Positions 35,497 to 44,298 of a DNA stretch of 64,000 nucleotides are shown in pieces. The stretch lies in contig NZ_JAMYWY010000001.1 in NCBI RefSeq assembly GCF_024159265.1, forward strand, positions 62,001 to 126,000. Direction: 5' to 3'. A program made the position numbers and the translations under genes. Each line of letters starts with the position of its first letter. Within the stretch, counting starts at the first letter, position 1. The notes beneath the pieces are model-generated. The model was not told the DNA's origin, made no database searches, and saw only the letters and a program-made list of their open reading frames with translations. Origin of the DNA: Paenibacillus sp. 1781tsa1. GTDB lineage: Bacteria; Bacillota; Bacilli; Paenibacillales; Paenibacillaceae.

Positions 35497-35838
35497 ATGA
35501 ATCGCGAGTTAAACATCGATCAGACAGAGCTTGTAGGGGCTTGGCAAGAGCGTTTGCCTCAAGTCTTGAATGTTGGCGATCAGGCTCAAGTAATGGCGGA
35601 TGAAGCCGATCAACAGGCCATCCGCATACACATTGCGACAGCAGGTCATGAGATGTACTCTTTTGATTTCAAGTGTGAGTATGTGGATTCCCGTGAAGTC
35701 AGTGTACAACTGATTGATGTGGAACGGGATGGACGAACGACAGATGAGCGTACAGAGCCAATTCAGGAACTGGCTCACGATTATACGCGGCATATTCACG
35801 AATGCGCCCAGTCGTTACAATCCCAGACGAGACAATAG
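35497..35838 (+). CDS. small protein of unknown function
   Basis: A 113-residue, acidic, soluble-looking protein (MNRELNIDQTELVGAWQERL...) with alternating strand-like stretches (QAIRIHIATAGHEMYSFDFKCEYVDSREVSVQLIDVERDG). ATG 35497 follows GGTGGAGGTGG. I do not recognise the family. It is followed closely by two very small genes, one of them a spore protein, so a sporulation-linked role is possible but is only inferred from position. Confidence 0.7.
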   Translation: MNRELNIDQTELVGAWQERLPQVLNVGDQAQVMADEADQQAIRIHIATAGHEMYSFDFKCEYVDSREVSVQLIDVERDGRTTDERTEPIQELAHDYTRHIHECAQSLQSQTRQ

Positions 35839-35864
35839 CCTGAAATCTGAAGGAGTGAACTCAA

Positions 35865-36041
35865 TTGACTAAAGCCAAAGCGGGAGTAGACAAAAACCTG
35901 CAAAATGTAGTCGATGATCTGGAGCAGCCAGCCGTAAACAGTCACCATGCTCAGCAAATTCAGCAAGATATCAATGATCGCCGTCATCAAGATGCACTAA
36001 ATCATGATAAAACGGAAGATAGGGACCCATCCCATTCCTAA
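35865..36041 (+). CDS. 58-residue protein of unknown function
   Basis: TTG start with AAGGAGTG eight bases upstream; the product begins MTKAKAGVDKNLQNVVDDLE and is very hydrophilic, rich in Gln, His, Asp and Asn, with no membrane segment. It lies between the 113-residue protein and sspP and has 21 bases between its stop and the next start. Composition resembles minor small acid-soluble spore proteins, but I see no family motif. Confidence 0.55.
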   Translation: MTKAKAGVDKNLQNVVDDLEQPAVNSHHAQQIQQDINDRRHQDALNHDKTEDRDPSHS

Positions 36042-36062
36042 CATTGATGAGGGGGCAACATT

Positions 36063-36215
36063 ATGAGCAAACCAAAAACAATTCCTGTACCGGAAGCGCA
36101 AGCTGCCGAACAGCATCATCATTCATCCAAACGTTCTTCCATGCAGGAACCATTATCCGGTTCCAAAAAAGTGAAAAATCAAAATCATGTGGATCATCTG
36201 AATCCTCAAGGTTAA
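36063..36215 (+). CDS. sspP: small acid-soluble spore protein P
   Basis: A 50-residue hydrophilic protein containing EPLSGSKKVKNQNHVDHLN, which closely matches the core of B. subtilis SspP (PEPLSGSKKVKNRNH). SspP belongs to the minor SASPs made in the forespore. The ATG lies after GATGAGGGGG. The terminator behind it closes this small cluster. Expression by a forespore sigma factor (SigG) is expected from the family, not seen here. Confidence 0.85.
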   Translation: MSKPKTIPVPEAQAAEQHHHSSKRSSMQEPLSGSKKVKNQNHVDHLNPQG

Positions 36216-36230
36216 CTTAGAAGAAGATTT

Positions 36231-36270
36231 ACGCAAAAGTCCCTTGTTACCTAACAGGGGGCTTTTGCGT
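36231..36270 (+). terminator. terminator after sspP
   Basis: ACGCAAAAG-T-CCCT-T-GTT and AAC-A-GGG-G-GCTTTTGCGT form a long near-perfect stem with the T-run inside the descending arm. Confidence 0.85.
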
Positions 36271-36448
36271 ATTCATACATATATAAAGACAGGCACATGG
36301 TTATTCCCAAACCTCACATAGGTCTTTGTAGCCATTTTAAAGAGGAAAGATCACATTTTTCCCAAATTAGGTTTCAGTATCTGGTGATATGGTATATCAT
36401 TGATATTGAATTACTTTTTTTGGGGTTATCACGAGAGGAGAGAAACAA

Positions 36449-37543
36449 ATGACTAAACGTATGGGGGCGCTTCTTCTTACGTTGCTGTTGACCGTATCCA
36501 TGGCCTTGACAGCATGTAGCAGTAAGCAGGAACCAAAAGAGGCATTGAAGACGGCTGCGGCCAATGCTTCCAAATTAACTTCGTATGAAATGAGTTCCAA
36601 CTTCACTATTAATGAATTGAGCTATAAACCTGGGGATGCATCTCAAACGGATCCGACCATGACTCAGTTTATGAGCATGTTGAAGGATGCTCAGTTGAAT
36701 GTAACAGGTGTATACCAAAGTGAGCCAATGCAGACAGAGATGACTCTTGGCATTGAACTTAAAGGCGACATGGGTATGACCTTTACCATTCCAATGGTGA
36801 TGACAGCTGAGAAACTCTATGTGAAAGTGCCGAATATTCCGTTTTTCCCAATTCCGGAGAACGTTGTTGGCAAATTCCTAGAACTTGATCTGAAAGAGCT
36901 GGCTGAGCAAGAGGGTACAGAATGGAACCCGGATGCTATGGACGCAGCCAAAACTCAAAAGCTGAGCAACGAAGTCATGGACGCAGTGCTGAGCGAATAC
37001 GATCAAGCTAAATTCTTCAAAAATCTAGACACCAAAGATGCACAACTTCCTGAAGGTGTAGATGCGAAGCAGGTTGTACAATTCTCGGTGAATAATGACA
37101 ATGTTAAAGAAGCAGTTACTGTACTGGTAACAAAAGCTATGCCTAAAGTATTGGATATTCTTTCCAAAGAGGAATATCGTGAAATGCTTCAAATGGATCA
37201 GGCTGATATCGACAAAGCTAAAGAAGATTTGAAAATCACTGAAGCAGATCAGGCTGAAATGGCTAAAGACTTGGATAAATTGAAAGATGTTCTGACAATT
37301 AACCAATTCAACATCGATTTCGCATTGGACAAAAACGACTTCCCTGTATATCAGAAGATGGTCGCTGATGTGCTGATCAAGCCAGAAGATACGAAAGACG
37401 AAGTGAAACTGGCATTTACCGGTTCCAATACGTACACCAAGATTAACGAAAAAGCAGCATTCAAAATTAACATCCCTACTGGCGATGACGTAATTACTAT
37501 GCAAGAGTTCGAAGAACTGATGAGCGCTTCATACGGATACTAA
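36449..37543 (+). CDS. lipoprotein of unknown function
   Basis: A 364-residue secreted lipoprotein: signal peptide MTKRMGALLLTLLLTVSMALTAC with lipobox LTAC, lipid-bearing Cys at residue 23. The mature part starts with ALKTAAANASKLTSYEMSSNFTINEL and continues as alternating strands and charged helices (YREMLQMDQADIDKAKEDLK...), a pattern resembling the LolA/LppX-like lipoproteins of Firmicutes (the DUF6612-type group may fit, unchecked). GAGAGGAGAG precedes the ATG. It is a monocistronic unit with its own terminator. Confidence 0.8.
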   Translation: MTKRMGALLLTLLLTVSMALTACSSKQEPKEALKTAAANASKLTSYEMSSNFTINELSYKPGDASQTDPTMTQFMSMLKDAQLNVTGVYQSEPMQTEMTLGIELKGDMGMTFTIPMVMTAEKLYVKVPNIPFFPIPENVVGKFLELDLKELAEQEGTEWNPDAMDAAKTQKLSNEVMDAVLSEYDQAKFFKNLDTKDAQLPEGVDAKQVVQFSVNNDNVKEAVTVLVTKAMPKVLDILSKEEYREMLQMDQADIDKAKEDLKITEADQAEMAKDLDKLKDVLTINQFNIDFALDKNDFPVYQKMVADVLIKPEDTKDEVKLAFTGSNTYTKINEKAAFKINIPTGDDVITMQEFEELMSASYGY

Positions 37544-37558
37544 TCTCGCTGAGTTCAA

Positions 37559-37617
37559 ACCGTCTGTGATTCAAGTGAAGGATAATCTCCTTCCGCTTGG
37601 ATACAGGCGGTTTTTTT
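37559..37617 (+). terminator. terminator after the lipoprotein gene
   Basis: CCG-T-CTGT...CAAG pairs with CTTG...ACAG-G-CGG, with an inner GGA/TCC helix, followed by T7. Confidence 0.85.
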
Positions 37618-37696
37618 ATGTTAGACAGCGTAAGAGGGGATATCCGCAGAATGATTGATCTTTGATTTTGAATTTTGGCTGGGAATACATACAAAT

Positions 37697-37740
37697 AAAA
37701 CCGCACTCTCTCCTACATGAATAGGGTTGTGCGGTTTTGA
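37697..37740. terminator. terminator for the minus-strand tadA-GNAT pair
   Basis: AAAACCGCAC (37697-37706) and GTGCGGTTTT (37729-37738) form a perfect 10-base stem usable on either strand; it lies 66 bases beyond the stop of the minus-strand GNAT gene. Confidence 0.8.
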
Positions 37741-37805
37741 ATATTGAATTTGTATCATCTTGAATTGGGGATACAGACAGCTTTGTGGTGGAGCTTCTAA
37801 ATTAA

Positions 37806-38375
37806 TTAATCCGCAAGTTCATCCAAGTCCTCAGCAAGTACAGCATAGATCTGATGATCCTGATATTTGCCATTGATCTTGAGGTATTTGCGAGCCGTAC
37901 CTTCAAACTGGAATCCGTTCTTCTCCAATACGCGCTGCGAACCCTTGTTAGACGCCAATACCGCAGCCTGAACCCGATTTAACTTCAGCGCAAGGAAGCC
38001 ATAGGCTACGGCCAGTTTAACCGCTGCTGTCATTCGCCCGCCGCCCTGATAATCTGGATGGATAAAGTAGCCCATATCAGCATAATTGGCAACGCCTAAT
38101 ACGACATTGTTAAGACTTACTTGTCCGATCAACAGGCTGTCTTTAATGGTGTAGATTCCAAATTGATATCCTGTACCTTCTTCTGCTGCCTTGACCCGAT
38201 CCTCAATCCGACGAGTCTGAACATCCAATGTATAGAAATCATCTTCTCGCACGGGCTCTACAGACTGGTATGGGATTCGTGTAATCTGAATCAGGTCCAG
38301 ATAGGATTGTGTATCCTGGGGTGTGAGCAACCGAAGGCTTATGCCATTGGCTGTATCATAGAGTGTTAGAGCCAT
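37806..38375 (-). CDS. GNAT-family N-acetyltransferase (RimJ/RimL type)
   Basis: A 189-residue acetyltransferase of the RimJ/RimL/SpeG-like group: N-terminal SLRLLTPQDTQSYLDL, central strand FGIYTIKDSLLIGQVSLNNV, the acetyl-CoA loop YQGGGRMTAAVKLAVAYGF and the C-terminal VLEKNGFQFEGTARKYLKINGKYQDHQIYAVL. The start 38375 is preferred because GGAAAGGAAG precedes it. It is 43 bases downstream of tadA on the same strand and probably cotranscribed. Substrate (ribosomal protein N-terminus or small molecule) unknown. Confidence 0.88.
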   Translation of the reverse strand: MALTLYDTANGISLRLLTPQDTQSYLDLIQITRIPYQSVEPVREDDFYTLDVQTRRIEDRVKAAEEGTGYQFGIYTIKDSLLIGQVSLNNVVLGVANYADMGYFIHPDYQGGGRMTAAVKLAVAYGFLALKLNRVQAAVLASNKGSQRVLEKNGFQFEGTARKYLKINGKYQDHQIYAVLAEDLDELAD

Positions 38376-38418
38376 TACAGCACACTTCCTTTCCAATTGG
38401 GATGTTTGTAGTCGGTGA

Positions 38419-38925
38419 TTATTTTAACTTTTGGCGCAGATTTCTGAAAAATTGAGTTAGCATAGTAGAGCATTCAGGCTGCAGGATATCCGGGATCACC
38501 TCGGTGCGATGGTTAAATCGAGGCTCCTGTAGCAGGTTCATCAGTGTACCTGCACAGCCTGCCTTGGGATCAGCCGTACCAAAGATTACGCGGGGGACCC
38601 TAGATTGTACAATTGCGCCTGCACACATCGGACAAGGTTCCAGTGTGACGTACAGAGAACAATCCAACAAACGCCAAGCTCCGATGGTCTCGCTGGCCTG
38701 ACGAATAGCCACCATCTCTGCATGGGCGGTAGAATCCAGTGTAGTTTCACGCAGATTGTATCCTCGGCCAATAATTTGGTTATTTTGTACAATTACAGCT
38801 CCAATCGGCACTTCCCCAAGGGCCTCGGCTTTGTATGCCTCGGCAATGGCCTCTCGCATCCAATGCTCATGCTGGGCTTCCTCGGATAATGGAGAAAGGT
38901 CGGGCTGGAGAGAATGGTCATTCAT
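38419..38925 (-). CDS. tadA: tRNA-specific adenosine deaminase
   Basis: TadA deaminates A34 to inosine in tRNA-Arg(ACG), an essential wobble modification. The zinc site is visible as HAE (in STAHAEMVAIRQA) and PCPMCAG; the substrate region VPRVIFGTADPKAGCAGTLMNLL is also conserved. Start 38925 is supported by GGAAGGAG about ten bases upstream, giving 168 residues. Unlike B. subtilis, no SRP RNA or dnaX gene follows it; a GNAT gene does. Confidence 0.96.
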   Translation of the reverse strand: MNDHSLQPDLSPLSEEAQHEHWMREAIAEAYKAEALGEVPIGAVIVQNNQIIGRGYNLRETTLDSTAHAEMVAIRQASETIGAWRLLDCSLYVTLEPCPMCAGAIVQSRVPRVIFGTADPKAGCAGTLMNLLQEPRFNHRTEVIPDILQPECSTMLTQFFRNLRQKLK

Positions 38926-39000
38926 TACAATATAACTCCTTCCAAAAAGCATTTATTCAGCGAACAAGTATTCGGGTTGTTAACATGTTGTGTATAGAAA

Positions 39001-39070
39001 TGTGGATAACCATGGAGTTGCTCACATAGTTATAAACAAACTATCCACAAGCCTGTGGGTATGTGGACAA
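39001..39070. promoter_or_regulatory. cluster of DnaA-box-like sites
   Basis: TGTGGATAA (39001-39009) is the exact reverse complement of the DnaA box TTATCCACA; CTATCCACA (39041-39049) and TGTGGACAA (39062-39070) each differ by one base. They lie between tadA (minus) and the histidine kinase gene (plus), about 140-210 bases before the latter's start. The remaining gap to 39210 has an inverted TCGAAA/TTTCGA pair but no other recognised site. Confidence 0.6.
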
Positions 39071-39210
39071 ATATAGTGATTAATTTCATTGTAGAGTTCG
39101 AAAATGCAAAAAACAACGAATTTCGAGCTTTTATGTCATTCGGTAACTTTTGGACACAGGTCAATTATCCTTTTCAAAAAGACATACAAGCGTTATGATG
39201 GAGATAGGTT

Positions 39211-41604
39211 TTGCCATATATCGCCAGAGGGTACAAGCCGAGAGGTGAACAAAAAAACTTGTCTATTAAAACGAAATTATCCATGATTATGTCCTGCTCA
39301 GTGCTCGTTATTTTAGTGTTGAATATCGCACTGAGTTATTATACTACAGAAGAGAATCTGAGGCAGGACAGTGAAACCAAGATGGTACTCACTGCAAAGC
39401 AGATTGCAATTGCTGTCGAACAGAATCAATACAGTTCGGATTATGTAAAAAGGCAGATTGGAAACAATCTGTGGCTTGCTGCTGTCATGGCAGCGGGAGA
39501 ATTGGACCCGGATATTAATAATATCACAAATGAAGAACTTGTTCGCTTGAGTCAAAAGGTTGGCGTCTCGCATATTTCGTTGATGGAACAGACGGATGAT
39601 GATATTGTGGTAAGCCGCTCTTCAGATCCAAGAGAGATCGGGCTATCCACCAAATCCATGACCTATTGGTATCAGGCGTTTAAACAATTATTTGAAAAAC
39701 AACAGGTAACCATTCCTCAAGGGCAGAAGCTAGAGCATTTCTGGTCCGATGGTTTCGAGTATTCGACATCCAGTCCCTCGGATATTGATATCTGGGGTTA
39801 CTACCATGATGGAAAGAGAAACTACATAATCAATCCCTTCTATAATAATACGGAAGTTGATGACTATGTGAAAATCTCTAGTCCGGATGAGATTTTGAAT
39901 AAGATCCGTGAGGTCAATCCCTCCATTCTGGAGATTACAGGCATCAATCCATTGACTTTTGGCAGCCCGAACATGGGTGATGACGGAAGAGATTCGAATT
40001 TTAGCAAGTTGAATAACAGACCTATTCGGTTCGGGACGTACCAGTATGGATCTACAGATGAAGATCATCGTGCTGTGGTGCGCGCCATTCGAACAGGACA
40101 GAATGTATCTTTTGTCAGTGAAACGCACGAACAGAAGGTACTGAAGAGTTTTATTCCCATTTTCACACCTAATCAGTCTTCATATGTCATCAGTATTGTC
40201 ATGGACTATAAGCAAATATCCTCCATGGTGTCTGAGCAACTGGTGAGCCATGCCTCAATATCGTTGGTGTTGCTGGAGATCGTGATCTTTGGTAGCTATC
40301 TGCTCGCAGGTTATATTACGCGTCCGATCCAATCCATACTGGGCAAAGTGAATGATGTAGCGGATGGACACTTTGACTTCCGTCTGAAAGTACGGAGGAA
40401 GGATGAACTCGGCCAACTGGCCAATCGGATTAATGCCATGATTCGTAATCTGGGCCATTATACGAGTCGTCTGAAACAGATGTATGAAGAAAATCGCGCG
40501 GTAAAAGAGCATCTGGAGTCCATTATCAATCAGACAGCGGATGCCATTCATATTACGGATCTTGAAGGGAAAGTGCTGCGGGTTAACCGGGCATTTGAAC
40601 AATTATATGGCTTTCGAAGTCGCGAGGTGGAAGGTCGTAATCTGAAGATCATCCCGCCAGAGGCAGAAGAAGAAATGAAACGTCAGCATGCCCAACTCGT
40701 TGAGGGAATGTCTATTACGTCCAATGAAACCACCTGGATGAAGAAAGATGGGACTCGGGTGGAAGTCAGTGTCAGTACGGCTCCGGTACGAGACGAAGCT
40801 GGAGAGATAACCGCGCTCATTAGTGTCTCCAGGGATATTACGAGCCGTAATCGGATGGAAGAGCTGCTCAGACGCTCTGAGAAGCTAACGACCGTGGGGC
40901 AGCTTGCCGCAGGTGTGGCACATGAGATACGTAATCCACTGACCACGCTGCGCGGATTCCTACAGTTACAGCAAGAGAGCAACAAGCTGAACCATCGTCA
41001 TCTGGATCTGATGTTATCGGAGCTGGATCGCATCAACCTTATTGTTGGTGAATTCCTGATCTTGGCCAAACCGCAGGCGGTTCATTTTCAGAATCGGGAT
41101 ATTCGTTTTATTCTCGGCGATGTCATCTCGTTACTGGATAGTCAGGCGCATCTGCATGGTGTAGAATTTGTACTGCGTGCCTCATCCGATTCGGCTATGG
41201 TACACTGTGAAGAGAACCAGTTGAAGCAGGTATTCATCAATTTGCTGAAAAACGGTATGGAGGCCATGCCAAATGGAGGAAGCATTCATATCAAGCTCAA
41301 GCATGACGAGCAGTCGAAACGCGTCAGAATTGAGATCAGGGATGAAGGCATTGGTATCCCGGAAGAGATGATGCCCAAGCTTGGGGAGCCTTTTTTTACG
41401 AATAAGGAGTCTGGGACAGGGCTTGGTCTGATGGTCAGTCAGCGAATTATTCAATCACATAAGGGCATGATGGATATTAAAAGCGTCATGAACAAGGGGA
41501 CGACGGTTATCATTGAACTGCCTGCATCCGAGCAACAACCGGAGGTTATTGAGGTAGATCAGGTAACTGTAACGGATGAACCAATTACAGATGAAGAGAA
41601 ATAG
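39211..41604 (+). CDS. membrane PAS-domain sensor histidine kinase (sporulation-kinase type)
   Basis: A 797-residue kinase. TM1 (about 21-43) and TM2 (about 348-370) flank an extracytoplasmic sensor of some 300 residues. Then follow HAMP (about 371-425, YITRPIQSILGKVNDVADG), PAS (about 435-545, NQTADAIHITDLEGKVLRVNRAFEQLYGF), HisKA with the phospho-acceptor H571 in AGVAHEIRNPLTTLRG, and the ATPase domain with N box QVFINLLKNGMEAMP, DEGIGIP and GTGLGLMV. No response regulator is adjacent, which, with PAS-HisKA order, fits orphan KinA/KinB-like kinases feeding Spo0F. The TTG start follows GGAGATAGG. Confidence 0.9.
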   Translation: MPYIARGYKPRGEQKNLSIKTKLSMIMSCSVLVILVLNIALSYYTTEENLRQDSETKMVLTAKQIAIAVEQNQYSSDYVKRQIGNNLWLAAVMAAGELDPDINNITNEELVRLSQKVGVSHISLMEQTDDDIVVSRSSDPREIGLSTKSMTYWYQAFKQLFEKQQVTIPQGQKLEHFWSDGFEYSTSSPSDIDIWGYYHDGKRNYIINPFYNNTEVDDYVKISSPDEILNKIREVNPSILEITGINPLTFGSPNMGDDGRDSNFSKLNNRPIRFGTYQYGSTDEDHRAVVRAIRTGQNVSFVSETHEQKVLKSFIPIFTPNQSSYVISIVMDYKQISSMVSEQLVSHASISLVLLEIVIFGSYLLAGYITRPIQSILGKVNDVADGHFDFRLKVRRKDELGQLANRINAMIRNLGHYTSRLKQMYEENRAVKEHLESIINQTADAIHITDLEGKVLRVNRAFEQLYGFRSREVEGRNLKIIPPEAEEEMKRQHAQLVEGMSITSNETTWMKKDGTRVEVSVSTAPVRDEAGEITALISVSRDITSRNRMEELLRRSEKLTTVGQLAAGVAHEIRNPLTTLRGFLQLQQESNKLNHRHLDLMLSELDRINLIVGEFLILAKPQAVHFQNRDIRFILGDVISLLDSQAHLHGVEFVLRASSDSAMVHCEENQLKQVFINLLKNGMEAMPNGGSIHIKLKHDEQSKRVRIEIRDEGIGIPEEMMPKLGEPFFTNKESGTGLGLMVSQRIIQSHKGMMDIKSVMNKGTTVIIELPASEQQPEVIEVDQVTVTDEPITDEEK

Positions 41605-41622
41605 ATGAGGTGAGATTACCTT

Positions 41623-42324
41623 TTGCGTATTAATAAATTTATTAGTGAAACAGGTTATTGCTCCCGGCGTGAAGCCGACAAGTTGGTGGATCGTGGGCTG
41701 GTAACCATTAATGGAGTTAAGGCTGAACTGGGCAGTCAGGCAGAAGAAGGCGACGATGTACGAATTAATGGAAAACCGATCAATGAAAAGAGAAAACATG
41801 TATACATTGCGCTGAATAAACCGATTGGAATCACAAGTACAACCGAGCAGCATATTCAGGGGAATATTGTTGATTTTGTCGGACACGATGAACGTATCTT
41901 TCCAATTGGACGTCTAGATAAGGACTCGGAAGGTTTGATTCTGATGACCAATGACGGAGATATCGTTAACCGGATTCTTAGAGCAGAAGGGCGCCATGAG
42001 AAAGAGTATATCGTCACTGTTGATCGAACGGTAACACCGAGTTTCCTTAGAGGGATGAGTACCGGAGTTAAGATTTTGGGTGAAATGACACTGCCTTGTA
42101 CAGTGACCCGGATGACGGATCGTGTATTCCGTATTATCTTGACCGAAGGAAAGAACCGTCAGATTCGGCGGATGTGTAGTGCCTTTGGCTACGAAGTTCG
42201 TAAGCTCAAGCGGATTCGGATCATGAACATCCATCTTGGAGAAATGGCAACAGGTTCTTGGAGAGAGCTTAGCGCTGCTGAAAAAGCGGAGCTGGGCGGA
42301 CTGTTGGATTATTCACTGGAATAG
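41623..42324 (+). CDS. rluF: 23S rRNA pseudouridine synthase, RluF/RsuA family
   Basis: Modifies a uridine of 23S rRNA (U2604 in E. coli RluF). N-terminal S4 domain (RINKFISETGYCSRREADKLVDRGLVTINGVKA), linker, then the catalytic domain with the aspartate motif GRLDKDSEGLILMTNDG, and the conserved EGKNRQIRRMCSAFGYEVRKLKRIRI block. The 233 residues match RluF rather than longer RluB. The TTG start is 18 bases after the kinase stop, so it may be cotranscribed with it. Confidence 0.9.
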   Translation: MRINKFISETGYCSRREADKLVDRGLVTINGVKAELGSQAEEGDDVRINGKPINEKRKHVYIALNKPIGITSTTEQHIQGNIVDFVGHDERIFPIGRLDKDSEGLILMTNDGDIVNRILRAEGRHEKEYIVTVDRTVTPSFLRGMSTGVKILGEMTLPCTVTRMTDRVFRIILTEGKNRQIRRMCSAFGYEVRKLKRIRIMNIHLGEMATGSWRELSAAEKAELGGLLDYSLE

Positions 42325-42399
42325 TCGATTCGACTTTGGCTGATTTAAACGATGTAGAGATAAATGTATAGATATACCAAACATAAAGATATATACACG

Positions 42400-42437
42400 A
42401 AAAGACCGTTCTCCTTGTATCTGGAGAACGGTCTTTT
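42400..42437. terminator. bidirectional terminator between rluF and motB
   Basis: AAAAGACCGTTCTCC (42400-42414) and GGAGAACGGTCTTTT (42423-42437), a perfect 15-base stem between convergent genes. Confidence 0.92.
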
Positions 42438-42459
42438 GTTAATGCATCGCAGCAGGCCT

Positions 42460-43278
42460 CTAGTTTCCTTCGCCAACGGCTTTTACATTGGTATTGTTAC
42501 TTTGATACTTCCGAATGATAGATACCTCTACACGGCGATTCTGTGCCCGTCCGGTATTGGTGTCATTGCTGGCAATCGGGTGATACTCTCCATAACCACT
42601 TGGTGTGAATTTGGAAGGGTCCAATTGCGTGTTCAGCAACAGGATTTTCAGGAAGTTGAGCGCACGATCTGCACTCAGATCCCAGTTATCCTTATATTGG
42701 TTGTTCGAAATGGGAATATTATCGGTATGACCGGATACAACCACTTCGTATTCAGGGAACTCTTGCAGCATGCTTGAAATGGCTTTGGCCAGAGACCGTG
42801 ATTCAGGCTTCACATCTGCTCGGCCTGAGGAGAACAGGGCGTTATCACTGATGGTGATCTTCAATTCAGACTGATTCAGCTTGGTGTTCAGCTGGTCTGA
42901 AAGCCCGTTCTTCGAGATATACTGGTCAAGCCGTTTCTTGAGCTTCTCCAGATCTTCCTGTTCTTTCTGAGCCATCTGTGCATCCGTAATTTGAGCTGGT
43001 GTTTTCTTGGTGATTTCTGTAGGTTCCTGTTTGTTCTTGCCCAGATCGGCACCTGGCGTATCCGGATTCATGGACGTATGATCCAGAATACCGGAGCCTC
43101 CATTCAATGCACTGCTTAGTGCGGAAGCCATCTGCTCGAACTTGGCCGCATCGAGTGAACTCATGGAGAACAACGTGATAAACAGGGCAAGCAACAAGGT
43201 CATTAAGTCAGAATAGGGAAGCAACCAGCTCTCGTCTATATGTTCTTCATGTGGTTCGTGCTTTTTAGCCTTTTTCAC
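42460..43278 (-). CDS. motB: flagellar stator protein MotB
   Basis: MotB anchors the stator to peptidoglycan and carries the proton-accepting aspartate. The single TM has the plug-type motif WLLPYSDLMTLLLALFITLFS with D24; a Q/E-rich linker follows, then the OmpA-like peptidoglycan-binding domain (about 140-255: LFSSGRADVKPESRSLA, VVSGHTDNIPISNNQYKDNWDLSADRALNFL, FTPSGYGEYHPIASNDTNTGRAQNRRVEVSI). It overlaps motA by 14 bases. The Asp and neighbouring residues fit an H+-type MotB, but MotS-like Na+ stators cannot be excluded. Confidence 0.93.
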   Translation of the reverse strand: MKKAKKHEPHEEHIDESWLLPYSDLMTLLLALFITLFSMSSLDAAKFEQMASALSSALNGGSGILDHTSMNPDTPGADLGKNKQEPTEITKKTPAQITDAQMAQKEQEDLEKLKKRLDQYISKNGLSDQLNTKLNQSELKITISDNALFSSGRADVKPESRSLAKAISSMLQEFPEYEVVVSGHTDNIPISNNQYKDNWDLSADRALNFLKILLLNTQLDPSKFTPSGYGEYHPIASNDTNTGRAQNRRVEVSIIRKYQSNNTNVKAVGEGN

Positions 43279-44065
43279 CTGATGATCCCTCCTTCTCTTC
43301 CAGTTGTTTGCGTTCGGAAGGTGTCAGGAATACGGATAACTTTTGGTTGATGGCAATGGTGGATACACCGGATTGTATGGATAACAATCCTTCAACCATC
43401 ATCAGCTTGATCTCCATTTCTTGCTTGGACATCCGCTTCAGCTTGTTAGACATCGGGTGCCATAACACGTAACCACTAAATATACCAAGGAGTGTTGCGA
43501 TAAATGCTGCCGCAATCGCATGGGAGAGTTTCTCCATGTCACTGAGATCGGCAAGTGCTGCGATGAGACCTACAACGGCCCCGAGAACCCCGAGCGTTGG
43601 CGCGTACATCCCCGCCTGAGCGAAGATCAAGGCACCGCCGCGGTGGCGCTCCTCTGTAGCATGAATATCTTCCATCAGTACATCACTTACAAATTCCTGA
43701 TCGTTGCCGTCGATAATCATACGCATACCGCCACGAAGGAACTGATCGTCAATCTCTTCTACTTTTGATTCCAGTGCAAGCAAACCTTCACGACGGGTAG
43801 TGGAAGCCCAATCCATAAACGTGCCGATCAGAGACACTCGATCAATAAGTACTTGATTTTTGAAAATAATCCCGAAAAGCTTAGGGATTTTCTTAACTTC
43901 AGACATTGGAAATGCGATAAAGATAGTTCCTGCCGTACCAACAAAGATAATAACGTAGGCTGCCGGATTGTTAACCAGGTTGATTAAGGGCGCACCCTTC
44001 AGGAACATACCGAGTACAAGGGAGACCAGTCCAAAAACGAGTCCAATAATCGTTGAAATGTTCAT
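43265..44065 (-). CDS. motA: flagellar stator protein MotA
   Basis: MotA forms the ion channel with MotB and turns the rotor through its cytoplasmic loop. The 266-residue protein has four TM segments (about 3-22, 34-54, 152-172, 182-204), the cytoplasmic loop with the ESKVEEIDDQFLRGGMRMIIDG stretch, and the channel motifs GMYAPTLGVLGAVVGLIAAL and ATLLGIFSGYVLW. The start 44065 follows GATGAGGTG; the longer frame adds 13 residues. No sigma-D promoter was found in the 230 bases upstream. Confidence 0.93.
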   Translation of the reverse strand: MNISTIIGLVFGLVSLVLGMFLKGAPLINLVNNPAAYVIIFVGTAGTIFIAFPMSEVKKIPKLFGIIFKNQVLIDRVSLIGTFMDWASTTRREGLLALESKVEEIDDQFLRGGMRMIIDGNDQEFVSDVLMEDIHATEERHRGGALIFAQAGMYAPTLGVLGAVVGLIAALADLSDMEKLSHAIAAAFIATLLGIFSGYVLWHPMSNKLKRMSKQEMEIKLMMVEGLLSIQSGVSTIAINQKLSVFLTPSERKQLEEKEGSSGEKG

Positions 44066-44298
44066 CATACACCTCATCCATGAGATAAAATTGAATCCTT
44101 TCAAGCGGCTGTATTCGGGCTTCCGGACGAATTTTTGGCCGCAATCCGTTCAATGTTAGGCATTCCTTACGGTTGCTAAAACAGTTAAAACGGTCATATA
44201 TGTATTTATCGACCAGAAGGCCTTTTTTTTTAAGGGCTATTTTCAGGTATAATAAGATCAAATCCGCTCCTTAGGGGCCGAATAGGAGTGAAAAGCCA

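Noticed and set aside
44066..44298. Sigma-D promoter for motAB
   Set aside because: I looked on the minus strand for TAAA-N15-GCCGATAA and found no acceptable match.
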